Assembly (NCBI GenBank): GCA_902500785.1
Contig: CABVRW010000032.1
Span: 4,450 to 39,159 of the forward strand
DNA length: 34,710 nt
Reading direction: 5' to 3'
DNA from: an uncultured Nitrospira sp.
GTDB lineage: Bacteria; Nitrospirota; Nitrospiria; Nitrospirales; Nitrospiraceae
Position 1 is the first letter of the stretch; each line of letters starts with the position of its first letter. Shown piece by piece: positions 1 to 8,268 of this stretch. The notes below the pieces were generated by a model. It ran no database searches. It was not told the origin of the DNA and saw nothing but the letters and a program-made list of their open reading frames with translations. The translations under genes and the position numbers were made by a program.

Positions 1-51
1 GATTTCCCGGCGAAGCTCGGCAATCCGTTCTGCGTCTGTCTGATGAGGCAT
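1..51 (-). CDS. 5' end of an unidentified gene (partial)
   Basis: An ATG on the minus strand at 51 opens a frame that runs off the window edge. The 17 visible codons read MPHQTDAERIAELRREI, a charged, probably helical start. It begins 7 bases after the stop codon of the upstream gene, so it is probably the third gene of a minus-strand operon with the AAA+ ATPase and the 632-residue protein. AAA+ ATPases of this type are often followed by metal-binding VWA proteins, but nothing visible here confirms that. The product is unknown. Confidence 0.5.
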   Translation of the reverse strand, partial: MPHQTDAERIAELRREI

Positions 52-58
52 AGGCTGG

Positions 59-1957
59 TCACTCACGAATAAATTGTGCGGCGAAGCTGCGGATCTCGTG
101 TCCGTTCAACACATGGAACCGCCGCAATCGGTCGATCATTTGACCGGAAAATCGACTTAACGGAATCGGTACCAGTCGCCGGCCGAACTGTGTGGCGATC
201 TGCCGCCAGCGCGCCTTGGGCGCAACCGGTGTGACGAGGGCCAGGTGTGTTTCGCGTGAATGGACCGCTCCGGCTGCAATCAACCGTTCCTCGAGGGTTT
301 TGGCAAATCCAAGCGCTTGATCGGTCCAGATGTCGGGAATCGGGCGAGGCGGAAAAATAAACAGGGCGCCACCATAGCGGGATTGTCCGATACCCGGGGC
401 GATCATGTTATCTAAGAACGGGGTGGCGTAGAAACAGAGGGTGGACTCCTGTGCATGTTCGGCATACCAGGTGGCGTGCCAGCTGTACTGCTGGGGATCG
501 CCCAGGGTGTCGAACAGAAAGATCACCGTATCGACATTGCCGCGCGCGGGAGGAATGTCTTTGACGTAAATCTCCAGCCGTTTGGGGTGGCCTGATTTCT
601 GCCGTTGATGCCAGTGGCGCAGACTCTCCCGGATATCGATCCCATCCTTCATCGAGGTTGTAAACTTCTCGCTCTTGGCGAGGTCGGCCCCGATGATGGC
701 CTTCGCCTGCTCGCGGACATGGGTATGGAAGCTTTCGATTTTCGAATCTTCGGGCGGCCAGGAACATTGCCGATGAGGATTCCAGAGATACGACCACCGC
801 TGGCTCGTACGGCGCGGTGGACGAGGCTGCAACGAGAGCGACCTCCAGGCCAAGGGGGTGCCTTGGAGCCGGTTCGTGGCTTGCACAACCTGCCCGTCCG
901 GCAGGGCGAATCGGCTGAGCCCCGCCGAGAGGTGCGGCACGTGGGTCTGCTCGATCTCCTGATAGGAATAACTCTTGGCGGTTTCGAGCAGACGAATGGC
1001 GAAATCGTCACCCGCCATTTGTTTCCCGGCGAGCACCAGCGTGTACAGGTCGGGTGTGAGGCGGCGGTCCAGCAGCGCGTGGTTCCGTACGTATTGCAAG
1101 TAGGCCTGCAGCAACTGCGGGGTCACCCACGTGGGGACGGACTGCCCCTCCTCGTCATGGATGGTTTGCCAGCGCGTGCGTGTTTCAAGCAGCAGCTCTT
1201 TGATCCCGTCGATGGAGAGGTGGCGGTCCGAATGGACGGTGGCGCGTCGTCGCTCATAGAGCTCCGTGAGAAACGGCAGCTCACCCAAGACAAAATAGAG
1301 TGAGGCCGGTTCGACGAGGTAGCGTTCGGGACGGCCGACGTCGAGCTCGGGCAGGCGATAGTCGGTTCGCTGCTGATACGCCTGGCGAATCCACGGCCAA
1401 TCGGCGAAGTGGCATAAGCAGAGAATGTGCTCGTACTCCAGTTCCAGCCGATGGAGCTGAAATGCCATCCAGGCGATGCGCGCCTGTTGCTGCGAACCGT
1501 CGGCAGGGGGTGTGAGCGTGGGCACCATGGCGGCGGCAAAAGTCGCGTAAGGCAACCGTTTCAGCGCATAGGCATCGGGAGAGACGAAAGGTACCGGTTC
1601 GACGACCGCCGTGTCGCGATCGATATAGGCCCGGGGGATTCCTTCTCCCATCGCGACGCGAATCCCCATGATGACCGCCTGACAGGGATCGACCGGCACA
1701 TAGTTGACCGTTGCGGCGCGTTCTGACTCGCGTTCCGGCTGGACGATGACGCTGATCGTCGGCAGCTCGAGCACGGCTTCTTCCAGCGGATGTTCGAAGG
1801 CCGGTGGGAGTGGAACCGCCAGGCAGTCGACTCGTCGGTCGGTCAGCCTGTCACGCACTTCCTGGGCGACGTCCCCGCTGCCGTGCAAGAGCGGAAACAA
1901 TTCGAGACGCGGCGAGAGGCGGAAGACGGAGTCGGCGGTGAAAGATGACACTGCCAT
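59..1957 (-). CDS. Protein of unknown function, partner of MoxR-like ATPase (possibly TraB/DUF5682-like)
   Basis: This 632-residue protein has no signal peptide or clear membrane segment and is probably cytoplasmic. The start ATG overlaps the stop of the AAA+ gene by one base (TAATG), which indicates translational coupling. I do not recognise the family with certainty. The N-terminal third (residues about 20-220) has a pattern reminiscent of TraB/DUF5682 proteins: LLHGSGDVAQEVRDRL followed by hydrophobic strands, then IPRAYIDRD and EHILCLCHFADWPWI, where those families carry conserved acidic and His motifs. The C-terminal part has a strand-like VDTVIFLFD but no DxSxS MIDAS motif, so it is not a standard VWA domain. 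DUF5682 genes are known neighbours of MoxR ATPase plus VWA genes, which agrees with the context. The function assignment is inference only; the ORF itself is certain. Confidence 0.8.
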   Translation of the reverse strand: MAVSSFTADSVFRLSPRLELFPLLHGSGDVAQEVRDRLTDRRVDCLAVPLPPAFEHPLEEAVLELPTISVIVQPERESERAATVNYVPVDPCQAVIMGIRVAMGEGIPRAYIDRDTAVVEPVPFVSPDAYALKRLPYATFAAAMVPTLTPPADGSQQQARIAWMAFQLHRLELEYEHILCLCHFADWPWIRQAYQQRTDYRLPELDVGRPERYLVEPASLYFVLGELPFLTELYERRRATVHSDRHLSIDGIKELLLETRTRWQTIHDEEGQSVPTWVTPQLLQAYLQYVRNHALLDRRLTPDLYTLVLAGKQMAGDDFAIRLLETAKSYSYQEIEQTHVPHLSAGLSRFALPDGQVVQATNRLQGTPLAWRSLSLQPRPPRRTSQRWSYLWNPHRQCSWPPEDSKIESFHTHVREQAKAIIGADLAKSEKFTTSMKDGIDIRESLRHWHQRQKSGHPKRLEIYVKDIPPARGNVDTVIFLFDTLGDPQQYSWHATWYAEHAQESTLCFYATPFLDNMIAPGIGQSRYGGALFIFPPRPIPDIWTDQALGFAKTLEERLIAAGAVHSRETHLALVTPVAPKARWRQIATQFGRRLVPIPLSRFSGQMIDRLRRFHVLNGHEIRSFAAQFIRE

Positions 1958-2910
1958 TATCGGCCGGGATGTAGAGGATCGTCGCTTTCGAAAAAGAAAT
2001 CGCCGAGGCCTTGCGGCAAGGCCTGATCGCCTAAAGCGCGCTTTCGGCGGCGTGACTGAGTCTGGAGATCAAGCGCTTCTTCGCCGAGGACTTTCATCAG
2101 AGATTCCCGCCAGGCCGCATCGGTCGACAGGGGGTGCGCCGGGTCTTGTGCACGACGCTTCAGCGCATATTGCAACAGATGGATGCCGTCACGCACGGAG
2201 TAGTCCAGGCTGAGTTGATGCGCTTCTTGAAGAAAGTCGACCGTCATGGCGAGCATGTCCGCCGGGGCGAAGGGCAAATGGTAACGAAGGATGGCCAGCT
2301 CGTCTTCGCGCGCGGGAAATCCCATGCCGAGCGTCGGCTGCAAGCGCGACAGAATATAGTCGGGCACCTCATAGGTGGAAGCGTCTTCGTTCATCGTGAC
2401 GCAGCAGCGAAAATCGGCATGAGCGTTGATCAGAATGCCCGCGATGATCGATTCGACGCAGCGACGGTGGTCCAGGAGGGGCGCGAGAGAGGCCCAGCTT
2501 TTCTCGTTCATGCGGTTGCCCTCGTCCAGTACGCAGATACTGCCTGTGAGGACGGCCGTAATCAGCGGCGAGGCGTGGTAACTGATGGTGCCGGATTCCG
2601 CCAGGACGGGCGTGATCAGCAGATCTTCCGGACGGGTATCCGCGGTGCATTGAAACACATAGAGCTGTTGCTCGCGCTCGCGGGCTCCGGCCATCGCCAG
2701 AGTGGTTTTGCCGATGCCGGGTTGACCGGTAATGCGCGGAGAGAGGGGCAGGTCACGCTCATCGATCACGAGCCAGCAGGCCAGTAGCTGTTTGAGAATT
2801 TCCCGGTTCCCGATCCATTCCTGGCCCATCGTCATGGGTTGTGCCAGGTGAAGGGTGATGCCCTCGATGGTGAGCGTGCGGGAAGCGGCCGATGGTGCGC
2901 GAGGTGACAT
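1957..2910 (-). CDS. MoxR-like AAA+ ATPase
   Basis: This 317-residue AAA+ ATPase has Walker A GQPGIGKT at residues 62-69 and a Walker B region [11 protein letters not shown], whose LDE-x-N/R pattern is typical of MoxR/CbbQ-type ATPases. A later [10 protein letters not shown] segment matches the sensor 1 region and SRLQPT the arginine-finger region. MoxR proteins act as chaperone-like ATPases that remodel or load cofactors into partner proteins, usually encoded next door. The partner here is probably the 632-residue product that starts on this gene's stop codon. The frame is open upstream to 3132, but that part is low-complexity and basic. I chose the ATG at 2910 because the conserved domain follows soon after and a plausible promoter ends just upstream. 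ATG 2973 is an alternative. Confidence 0.85.
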   Translation of the reverse strand: MSPRAPSAASRTLTIEGITLHLAQPMTMGQEWIGNREILKQLLACWLVIDERDLPLSPRITGQPGIGKTTLAMAGAREREQQLYVFQCTADTRPEDLLITPVLAESGTISYHASPLITAVLTGSICVLDEGNRMNEKSWASLAPLLDHRRCVESIIAGILINAHADFRCCVTMNEDASTYEVPDYILSRLQPTLGMGFPAREDELAILRYHLPFAPADMLAMTVDFLQEAHQLSLDYSVRDGIHLLQYALKRRAQDPAHPLSTDAAWRESLMKVLGEEALDLQTQSRRRKRALGDQALPQGLGDFFFESDDPLHPGR

Positions 2911-2934
2911 GGGCTTTCGTATCGGCGATTGGAT

Positions 2935-2964
2935 AGAATAGGCGGAACGACAATCTCGTGCGAA
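2935..2964 (-). promoter_or_regulatory. Possible sigma-70 promoter for the AAA+ operon
   Basis: On the minus strand TTCGCA (2964-2959) is followed after 18 bases by TATTCT (2940-2935), each matching four of six consensus bases. Transcription would begin near 2928, 18 bases before the ATG chosen for the AAA+ gene, which would exclude the longer start at 3132. Confidence 0.3.
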
Positions 2965-3016
2965 CGGTAGCATAGGGGTGGGGAGAGGGTCAAACACCGT
3001 GTCGCCCTGTTTCACT

Positions 3017-3045
3017 TTGACTTTCGCTGCCTTGGACCGTATTCT
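3017..3045 (+). promoter_or_regulatory. Predicted sigma-70 promoter of the LysM-trp operon
   Basis: TTGACT (3017-3022), a 17-base spacer and TATTCT (3040-3045) match five of six and four of six consensus bases at ideal spacing. Transcription would start near 3052 and leave a leader of about 100 bases. The leader holds a 22-codon frame (3088-3156) without any Trp codon, so a classical trp leader-peptide attenuator is not visible. Confidence 0.5.
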
Positions 3046-3155
3046 ACCCACTTTCGCAGGCGCGGCAAAGCGGGAGCGGTTGGGGCCATGAAATCGTCTT
3101 CTCGTTCGCATTCGGAAACCTCCCCTGGACATGACCGCAACGAAGGAGCGACATA

Positions 3156-3851
3156 ATGAGTGAGCGAAACGGACGAATCAGATGCGCGGCAGTGGTGCCC
3201 ATCAGTCTGCTGGTAGTGAGCAGTCTGAGTGTGAGCGGATGTGTGATGTCGGAAAAATATGAAGCCGAGAAGGCGCGTAGCCTGAATTTTCAACGTCTCC
3301 TGGCGCAAGAAGAAAAGCGCAGCGCCGAATTGGACGGTGAAGTCAAACGGAGCAAACGCGAACTGAGTGAGTATGAGGCGCGGAATCGAGAACTCGGCGC
3401 CCAGGTCGAAGCCGTGCGCCAGCAGGCGGCCCAGATTCAAGAAGAAGCGCAGGCGATGAAGGAAGCCAGCCTGCTGGAGAAGCGGGCGCATGAGGACATG
3501 AAGCGCCTGACCACGATTCCTTCAAAGGGGAAAAAGGCGGTGTCGGTGCCCAAGAAAGATTTTACGTCGACCATGGATGAGGCGCTGAAGGCGGATGTGT
3601 CGTCGGAGTTGAGCGTGGAATCGGCGAGGGAAGCGGCCAAGGATGCGTTCGATCGAGACCCGGCGGCGGTAGACTCCTTCGGCGCGGCTCCGTCGTCGGC
3701 AGCCGCGACCACCCATACCGTGCGTTCGGGTGACACCCTGTACCGCATCGGTCAAAAGTACCATGTCGGGCTCGATCAGTTACGCAACTGGAACAACTTG
3801 CACGATAACATGCTCGTGGTCGGACAGAAATTGATCGTCAGCCAACCCTAG
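3156..3851 (+). CDS. LysM-domain lipoprotein with coiled coil
   Basis: This 231-residue predicted lipoprotein has a signal peptide with lipobox VSGC (Cys29), then a long charged coiled coil (about residues 32-120, rich in E, K, R and Q), a linker, and one C-terminal LysM domain (about residues 185-231, starting [16 protein letters not shown] and ending GQKLIVSQP). LysM domains bind N-acetylglucosamine-containing glycans such as peptidoglycan, so the protein probably tethers an envelope membrane to the cell wall. The start at 3156 has AAGGAG seven bases upstream. Only 20 bases separate its stop from trpE and no terminator lies between, so it appears to be the first gene of the trp operon. That is an odd place for an envelope gene. 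Confidence 0.85.
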   Translation: MSERNGRIRCAAVVPISLLVVSSLSVSGCVMSEKYEAEKARSLNFQRLLAQEEKRSAELDGEVKRSKRELSEYEARNRELGAQVEAVRQQAAQIQEEAQAMKEASLLEKRAHEDMKRLTTIPSKGKKAVSVPKKDFTSTMDEALKADVSSELSVESAREAAKDAFDRDPAAVDSFGAAPSSAAATTHTVRSGDTLYRIGQKYHVGLDQLRNWNNLHDNMLVVGQKLIVSQP

Positions 3852-3871
3852 CGCGATGGTAACAGCCTCGT

Positions 3872-5368
3872 ATGAGCAGACAGCAGTACTCACTCACGCT
3901 GGATGAGTTTCGAGCCCTGGCGGAGAACGGCAACCTGATTCCGCTGTACCGGGAGATTCTGGCAGATTACGAGACGCCGGTGTCGGCGTTTGCCAAGATC
4001 GACCACGGGCCGACTGCCTATTTGCTGGAGAGTGTGGCCGGCGGTGAAAATTGGGCGCGGTATTCCTTTTTGGGCAGCGGCTCCTCGGCGGTCATTCGCG
4101 AGGAGAAGGGCGATTTGGTCCTGACCCGCGGCAAGAAAAGCCTGCGGATTCAGAGTCGAGGCAATCCATTGGAGCGGTTGCGCGAATTGATGGAAGAGTA
4201 CCGGCCGGTGACGGTGCCGGGCTTGCCTCGGTTTGTCGGCGGCGCCGTCGGCTATTTCAGCTATGACATGGTACGGACCTTCGAGGAGCTGCCCGCTATG
4301 CGCAAGGACAGCCTTGGGATGCCGGATGTCGCGTTTCTGCTCACCGACACGCTCCTGATCTTCGACAATGTGTCGCAAAAAATAAAAGTTGTCGCGAACG
4401 CTTATCTGGAGTCGACCACGGAACGCAGGATCCGCGACGCCTACCGTCATGCGACGGCACGGATTGAAAAGATGATCGCGCGGTTGAAACGGCCGGTACG
4501 CCAGCCACGGCAGAAACGCCGTCGGAAGCCGATCACCTTCACCTCCAACATGAACAAGGCCGATTTCGAGAAGATGGTCATGCGCACGAAGGAATACATC
4601 CGCTCAGGCGATATCGTGCAGGCCGTGTTGTCTCAACGCTGGGAAACGCAGATCCATACGAGCCCGTTTCAACTGTATCGCGCGCTCCGGGTCATCAATC
4701 CGTCACCCTATATGTATTACTTGCGTGTGGCCGGGGTGGAGTTGGTGGGGTCCTCGCCGGAGACCCTGGTGCGTTGTGAGGAGGGACAGATCTCGTTGCG
4801 CCCCATTGCCGGAACCCGTCGACGCGGGCAGACGCCGGAAGAGGATCAGGAGCTCGGACGACGGCTCCTGGCGGACGATAAAGAGCGAGCCGAACATGTG
4901 ATGCTGGTGGATCTTGGACGGAACGACGTGGGACGGGTGGCGGTCCGTGGTTCGGTGAAGGTGGAGTCGCTCATGCAGGTCGAGCGCTACTCCCATGTCA
5001 TGCATATCGTGTCGCAGGTGACGGGACAGGTGGAACAAGGGAAATCCGCCTATGACGTGATGCGAGCCTGTTTCCCGGCCGGAACGGTGTCCGGCGCGCC
5101 GAAGATCCGCGCCATGGAGATCATCGAAGAATTGGAGCCGACGCGGCGCGGCCCCTATGCGGGTGCCGTGGGTTATTTCAGCTTTTCCGGTAATATGGAC
5201 ATGTGCATCAACATTCGGACCGTGGTGATCAAAGGGCGACAGGCTTATATCCAAGCGGGGGCCGGGATCGTGGCCGATTCGATTCCTGAACATGAGTACG
5301 AAGAGACCTGTAGTAAGGCACGAGCCATGATGAAGGCCATCGAACTGGCCGAGCAGGGACTGGAGTAG
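3872..5368 (+). CDS. trpE: Anthranilate synthase component I
   Basis: This 498-residue protein makes anthranilate from chorismate, with ammonia supplied by TrpG; it is the first committed step to tryptophan. The N-terminal domain carries LLES at residues 51-54, the motif that forms the tryptophan feedback site in TrpE. The C-terminal chorismate-binding domain shows PIAGTRRRG, DLGRNDVGRV, FPAGTVSGAPKIRAMEII and the final GAGIVADSIPEHEYEET block, all typical of TrpE. Length is normal. Feedback inhibition by Trp is expected from the LLES motif. There is no strong Shine-Dalgarno before the ATG, so translation may depend partly on the LysM gene 20 bases upstream. PabB is an alternative, but the trp context and LLES favour TrpE. 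Confidence 0.97.
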   Translation: MSRQQYSLTLDEFRALAENGNLIPLYREILADYETPVSAFAKIDHGPTAYLLESVAGGENWARYSFLGSGSSAVIREEKGDLVLTRGKKSLRIQSRGNPLERLRELMEEYRPVTVPGLPRFVGGAVGYFSYDMVRTFEELPAMRKDSLGMPDVAFLLTDTLLIFDNVSQKIKVVANAYLESTTERRIRDAYRHATARIEKMIARLKRPVRQPRQKRRRKPITFTSNMNKADFEKMVMRTKEYIRSGDIVQAVLSQRWETQIHTSPFQLYRALRVINPSPYMYYLRVAGVELVGSSPETLVRCEEGQISLRPIAGTRRRGQTPEEDQELGRRLLADDKERAEHVMLVDLGRNDVGRVAVRGSVKVESLMQVERYSHVMHIVSQVTGQVEQGKSAYDVMRACFPAGTVSGAPKIRAMEIIEELEPTRRGPYAGAVGYFSFSGNMDMCINIRTVVIKGRQAYIQAGAGIVADSIPEHEYEETCSKARAMMKAIELAEQGLE

Positions 5369-5459
5369 GAGAAGAGCATAGGGCGAATCGCCTCTAGCTG
5401 ATCGGAGAGGATGTCCTGTCCGTGTGATGCGCCATCTGCCACAGGCTCCGAGCATTCAT

Positions 5460-6023
5460 ATGTTGTTGATGATCGACAATTATGACTCCTTCACGTACAA
5501 CCTCGTGCAGTACTTCGGCGAGTTGGGGGAAGAGGTGGAGGTCTATCGGAACGATAAGATTTCCATTCAGGAGATCGAAGCGCTGAAGCCGCGCCGCCTC
5601 GTCATTTCGCCGGGCCCCCGCACGCCGAAAGAGGCAGGGATCTCAGTGGAGGCGATTCGGCATTTCGGCGGCAAATTGCCGTTGCTGGGCGTTTGTCTGG
5701 GCCACCAATCATTGGCGGTCGCGTTCGGCGGCGAAGTCATTCGGGCCGAGCGTCTCATGCATGGAAAAACCTCCATGGTCCGCCATGACGGCCGCACGAT
5801 CTTCCGCAATCTGCCGAACCCGTTCGAAGCCACCCGCTATCACTCGCTCATCGTGAACCGCCAGAATTTGCCGGACTGTTTCGAGGTCAGCGCCGAGACA
5901 GCCGAAGGCGAGATCATGGGGATGCGCCACAAGACGTTGGGCATCGAAGGTGTGCAATTCCATCCGGAGTCGATTCTCACCACCGCGGGCAAGGAGCTGC
6001 TCAGGAATTTCTTGAAACTCTAG
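5460..6023 (+). CDS. trpG: Anthranilate synthase component II (glutamine amidotransferase)
   Basis: This 187-residue class I glutamine amidotransferase releases ammonia from glutamine for TrpE. The catalytic triad is visible: Cys79 in GVCLGHQS, and His168 and Glu170 in VQFHPESIL. The oxyanion segment [11 protein letters not shown] and the N-terminal [20 protein letters not shown] are characteristic of TrpG/PabA. I took ATG 5460; GTG 5424, ATG 5427 and ATG 5469 are also in frame, but the conserved family start is at or just before MIDNYDSF. The gene lies 91 bases after trpE. No second pabA-like gene is seen here, so this subunit may also serve folate synthesis; that is only a possibility. Confidence 0.95.
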   Translation: MLLMIDNYDSFTYNLVQYFGELGEEVEVYRNDKISIQEIEALKPRRLVISPGPRTPKEAGISVEAIRHFGGKLPLLGVCLGHQSLAVAFGGEVIRAERLMHGKTSMVRHDGRTIFRNLPNPFEATRYHSLIVNRQNLPDCFEVSAETAEGEIMGMRHKTLGIEGVQFHPESILTTAGKELLRNFLKL

Positions 6024-6042
6024 CCATAGCCCTCGGCGATCC

Positions 6043-6079
6043 GCGCTCAGCTGTTATCTTGAAGAGTTCCGCTGAGCGC
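6043..6079 (+). repeat. 9-bp inverted repeat between trpG and trpD
   Basis: GCGCTCAGC (6043-6051) and GCTGAGCGC (6071-6079) form a perfect 9-bp GC-rich stem around a 19-base loop. No T-run follows, so it is not a simple intrinsic terminator. It could be an mRNA processing or stability element, or an operator, between trpG and trpD. Confidence 0.45.
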
Positions 6080-6107
6080 CGACAACCGATTGCTGTATGC
6101 GCCCTGC

Positions 6108-7124
6108 ATGATCAAAGACGCGATCCAAAAATTGGCCGAACGGTCTGATCTCACCGAGCAAGAAGCCGAGACCGTCATGGGTGAGATCATGGACGGCGCA
6201 GCGACCTGCGCCCAGATCGCCGGCTACCTCATGGGGCTTCGGATGAAGGGGGAGACCGTCGCGGAGATCGCCGGATCCGTGCAGGCCATGCGGACTCGCG
6301 CCACGAAAATCCGAGTCAGAGACTCCCAGGTCGTGGATACCTGCGGAACCGGGGGAGATCGAGCGCAAACCTTCAACATCTCGACCACGGCGGCGTTCAT
6401 CGTGTCGGGAGCCGGTCTGACGGTCGCCAAACACGGCAACCGGTCGGTTTCGTCCAAATCCGGCAGCGCCGACGTGTTGGAGGCGCTGGGCGTGGCGATC
6501 GATCTTCCGGCTGAGCGGGTTGCCGATTGCGTGAATGAGGTGGGGATCGGGTTCCTCTTCGCTCCGCTCTACCATAGCGCGATGAAACACTGTGCCCAGC
6601 CTCGGCAGGAACTGGGGATTCGTACCCTCTTGAATATCCTTGGTCCGTTGACCAATCCGGCCGGAGCCCGCCTGCAACTTGTCGGCGTGTTCGATGCAGG
6701 CCTGACGGAGTTGTTGGCGAAGGTATTGCTTCACTTGGGCGCGCAACATTGTTTCGTCGTGCACGGCATGGACGGGTTGGACGAAATCACGCTCACGGGC
6801 CGGACGCGAATCTCAGAGGGCAAGGCCGGCGTGGTGTCGAGTTACACCGTCGATCCGACCGAGTTCGGGCTGTCGCGTGTCAACCCGAAGGAACTGATCG
6901 GCGGGAGTGCCGAGGACAATGCGGCCATCACGCGCGATATTTTCCGGGGACGAAAAGGACCGAAGCGCGACATCGTGTGTCTCAACGCGGCGCCGGCGTT
7001 CGTGGCCGGACGCAAGGCGAAGACCCTGCAGGAAGGGTTTCAACTGGCCCAGCGGACGATTGATTCGGGCGCCGCCATGGAGAAACTGGATCAGCTCATC
7101 GCATTTACGAAGAAGGCGTCGTGA
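6108..7124 (+). CDS. trpD: Anthranilate phosphoribosyltransferase
   Basis: This 338-residue enzyme transfers the phosphoribosyl group of PRPP to anthranilate. It shows the family's glycine-rich PRPP site DTCGTGGDRAQTFNIST, the KHGNRSVSSKSGSADVLEALG block, and NILGPLTNPA, all hallmark motifs of TrpD. The helical N-terminal domain and overall length (about 340) are normal. The start is ATG 6108 (MIKDAIQKL); the frame is open to a TTG at 6090, but the conserved family start is at MIKDAI. It stands alone, not fused to trpG as in enterics. It is followed after 4 bases by trpC. Confidence 0.96.
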   Translation: MIKDAIQKLAERSDLTEQEAETVMGEIMDGAATCAQIAGYLMGLRMKGETVAEIAGSVQAMRTRATKIRVRDSQVVDTCGTGGDRAQTFNISTTAAFIVSGAGLTVAKHGNRSVSSKSGSADVLEALGVAIDLPAERVADCVNEVGIGFLFAPLYHSAMKHCAQPRQELGIRTLLNILGPLTNPAGARLQLVGVFDAGLTELLAKVLLHLGAQHCFVVHGMDGLDEITLTGRTRISEGKAGVVSSYTVDPTEFGLSRVNPKELIGGSAEDNAAITRDIFRGRKGPKRDIVCLNAAPAFVAGRKAKTLQEGFQLAQRTIDSGAAMEKLDQLIAFTKKAS

Positions 7125-7128
7125 CCTC

Positions 7129-7953
7129 GTGATTCTCGATCGGATTCTGGAACATAAGAGAGCGGAAATTCGCCGCAAGAACAGCCGCGGGTATCTTGCG
7201 GATCTGAAGACCAGGATTCGTGATGCCGGGCCGACGATGGGATTCGCCGTTACGCTCGATGCGCGACGCACTCCGACCCGACCGGCGCTCATTGCCGAGG
7301 TCAAGAAGGCCTCGCCGAGCCTGGGCCTGTTGCGGCCGGAGTTCGAGCAACGGTTTGATCCGGTGGCCATCGCCGAAGCCTATCGGGAGCAGGGAGCCAC
7401 AGCCCTCTCCGTGTTGACGGACAAGGATTATTTTCAGGGGAGTCTGGAGTATTTGGCCGACGTGAAGCGGAAGGTCGACCTGCCCGCCCTGAATAAAGAA
7501 TTCATGGTCGCGGAGATTCAATTCTACGAAGCCCGGGCCTATGGTGCGGACGCTGTGCTGCTGATTGTGGCCGGGCTGGAGAAACGCCAATTGCTCGACT
7601 TCGCCGCGCTTGCGAAAGAGTTGTCGCTCGATGTCCTGGTCGAGACGCATCACGAGCGCGAATTGGATATTGTGCTTGAATGGTTGCCCGACGTCCGGAT
7701 GATCGGCATCAACAATCGTGACCTCAAGACCTTCTCGACGGACCTTGGCGTGACCCAGCGGCTGGCGAAGCGTATTCCCAGCGACAAGTTGATCGTGAGC
7801 GAGAGCGGGATTCACAAGCGGGCCGATGTCGTGCGGGTGGTCGAGGCGGGCGTCCATGCCATGCTGATCGGCGAGTCGTTGATTCGGGCTCACAATATCG
7901 GCGCGAAAATTCGCGAGCTACTGGACGATGATACGAACAAGGAGAAGCCATGA
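7129..7953 (+). CDS. trpC: Indole-3-glycerol phosphate synthase
   Basis: This 274-residue TIM-barrel enzyme closes the indole ring of CdRP to give indole-3-glycerol phosphate. Family motifs seen are IAEVKKASPSLG, ALSVLTDKDYFQGS, GINNRDLKTF, VSESGIHKRADV and AMLIGESLI. The usual LRKDF catalytic segment reads LNKEF here, keeping the lysine and an acidic residue. The gene begins with GTG 7129, four bases after the trpD stop. The frame is open far upstream inside trpD, but the conserved start MILDRILEHKR fixes the beginning. It overlaps the next gene by the ATGA arrangement, so the lipoprotein that follows is probably coupled to its translation. It is not fused to trpF. Confidence 0.95.
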   Translation: MILDRILEHKRAEIRRKNSRGYLADLKTRIRDAGPTMGFAVTLDARRTPTRPALIAEVKKASPSLGLLRPEFEQRFDPVAIAEAYREQGATALSVLTDKDYFQGSLEYLADVKRKVDLPALNKEFMVAEIQFYEARAYGADAVLLIVAGLEKRQLLDFAALAKELSLDVLVETHHERELDIVLEWLPDVRMIGINNRDLKTFSTDLGVTQRLAKRIPSDKLIVSESGIHKRADVVRVVEAGVHAMLIGESLIRAHNIGAKIRELLDDDTNKEKP

Positions 7954-8264
7954 AGACGCGACTGTCTCTCGGTATGATGGCGGGAATGTTGACCTTGGCC
8001 GGCTGCCTGAATCAGGAAATCCTCGAATACTCTCCGAAGTGGGATTCCTGGATGGGCAGTAGCAAAGACGAGCGTATCAAGGAAATGGGGATTCCCACGC
8101 GGTGCCATTCCTTCAAAGACGGGGGAGAGGTCTGCGAATGGTCTATTCCCCAACAGGACGGACGCCAGGACCTGATCGGACTGACGTTCAACACCAAGGG
8201 CCAAGCCTGTCAGTGGTCCTATCGTGGGTTTTACGGCATGCAGAAGAGCAAGACTGGTTGTTGA
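7950..8264 (+). CDS. Small lipoprotein embedded in the trp operon
   Basis: This 104-residue predicted lipoprotein has a short basic start, a hydrophobic stretch and lipobox LAGC (Cys19). The mature part is about 85 residues with four further cysteines and reads like a small beta-rich domain: WMGSSKDERIKEMGIPTRC, then CEWSIPQQ and LIGLTFNTKGQACQW. The order 'G-x-S-K-D, G-I-P, W, F-x-x-K-G' resembles the BamE/SmpA-OmlA fold, but I cannot assign a family. The start ATG overlaps the trpC stop (ATGA) and the stop lies 4 bases before trpF, so it is an integral cistron of the operon. Why an envelope protein is made with tryptophan enzymes is unknown. Confidence 0.85.
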   Translation: MKTRLSLGMMAGMLTLAGCLNQEILEYSPKWDSWMGSSKDERIKEMGIPTRCHSFKDGGEVCEWSIPQQDGRQDLIGLTFNTKGQACQWSYRGFYGMQKSKTGC

Positions 8265-8268
8265 GGCC

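Noticed and set aside
2911-3132. N-terminal extension of the AAA+ ATPase
   Set aside because: The sequence is basic and low-complexity, lacks homology, and overlaps the predicted divergent promoters.
3088-3156. 22-codon frame as a trp leader peptide
   Set aside because: It has no Trp codon and no terminator/antiterminator pair follows, so it cannot act as a classical attenuator.
4703-5455. 250-codon minus-strand open frame opposite trpE
   Set aside because: It is antisense to conserved TrpE motifs, with a His/Arg/Gly-rich composition.
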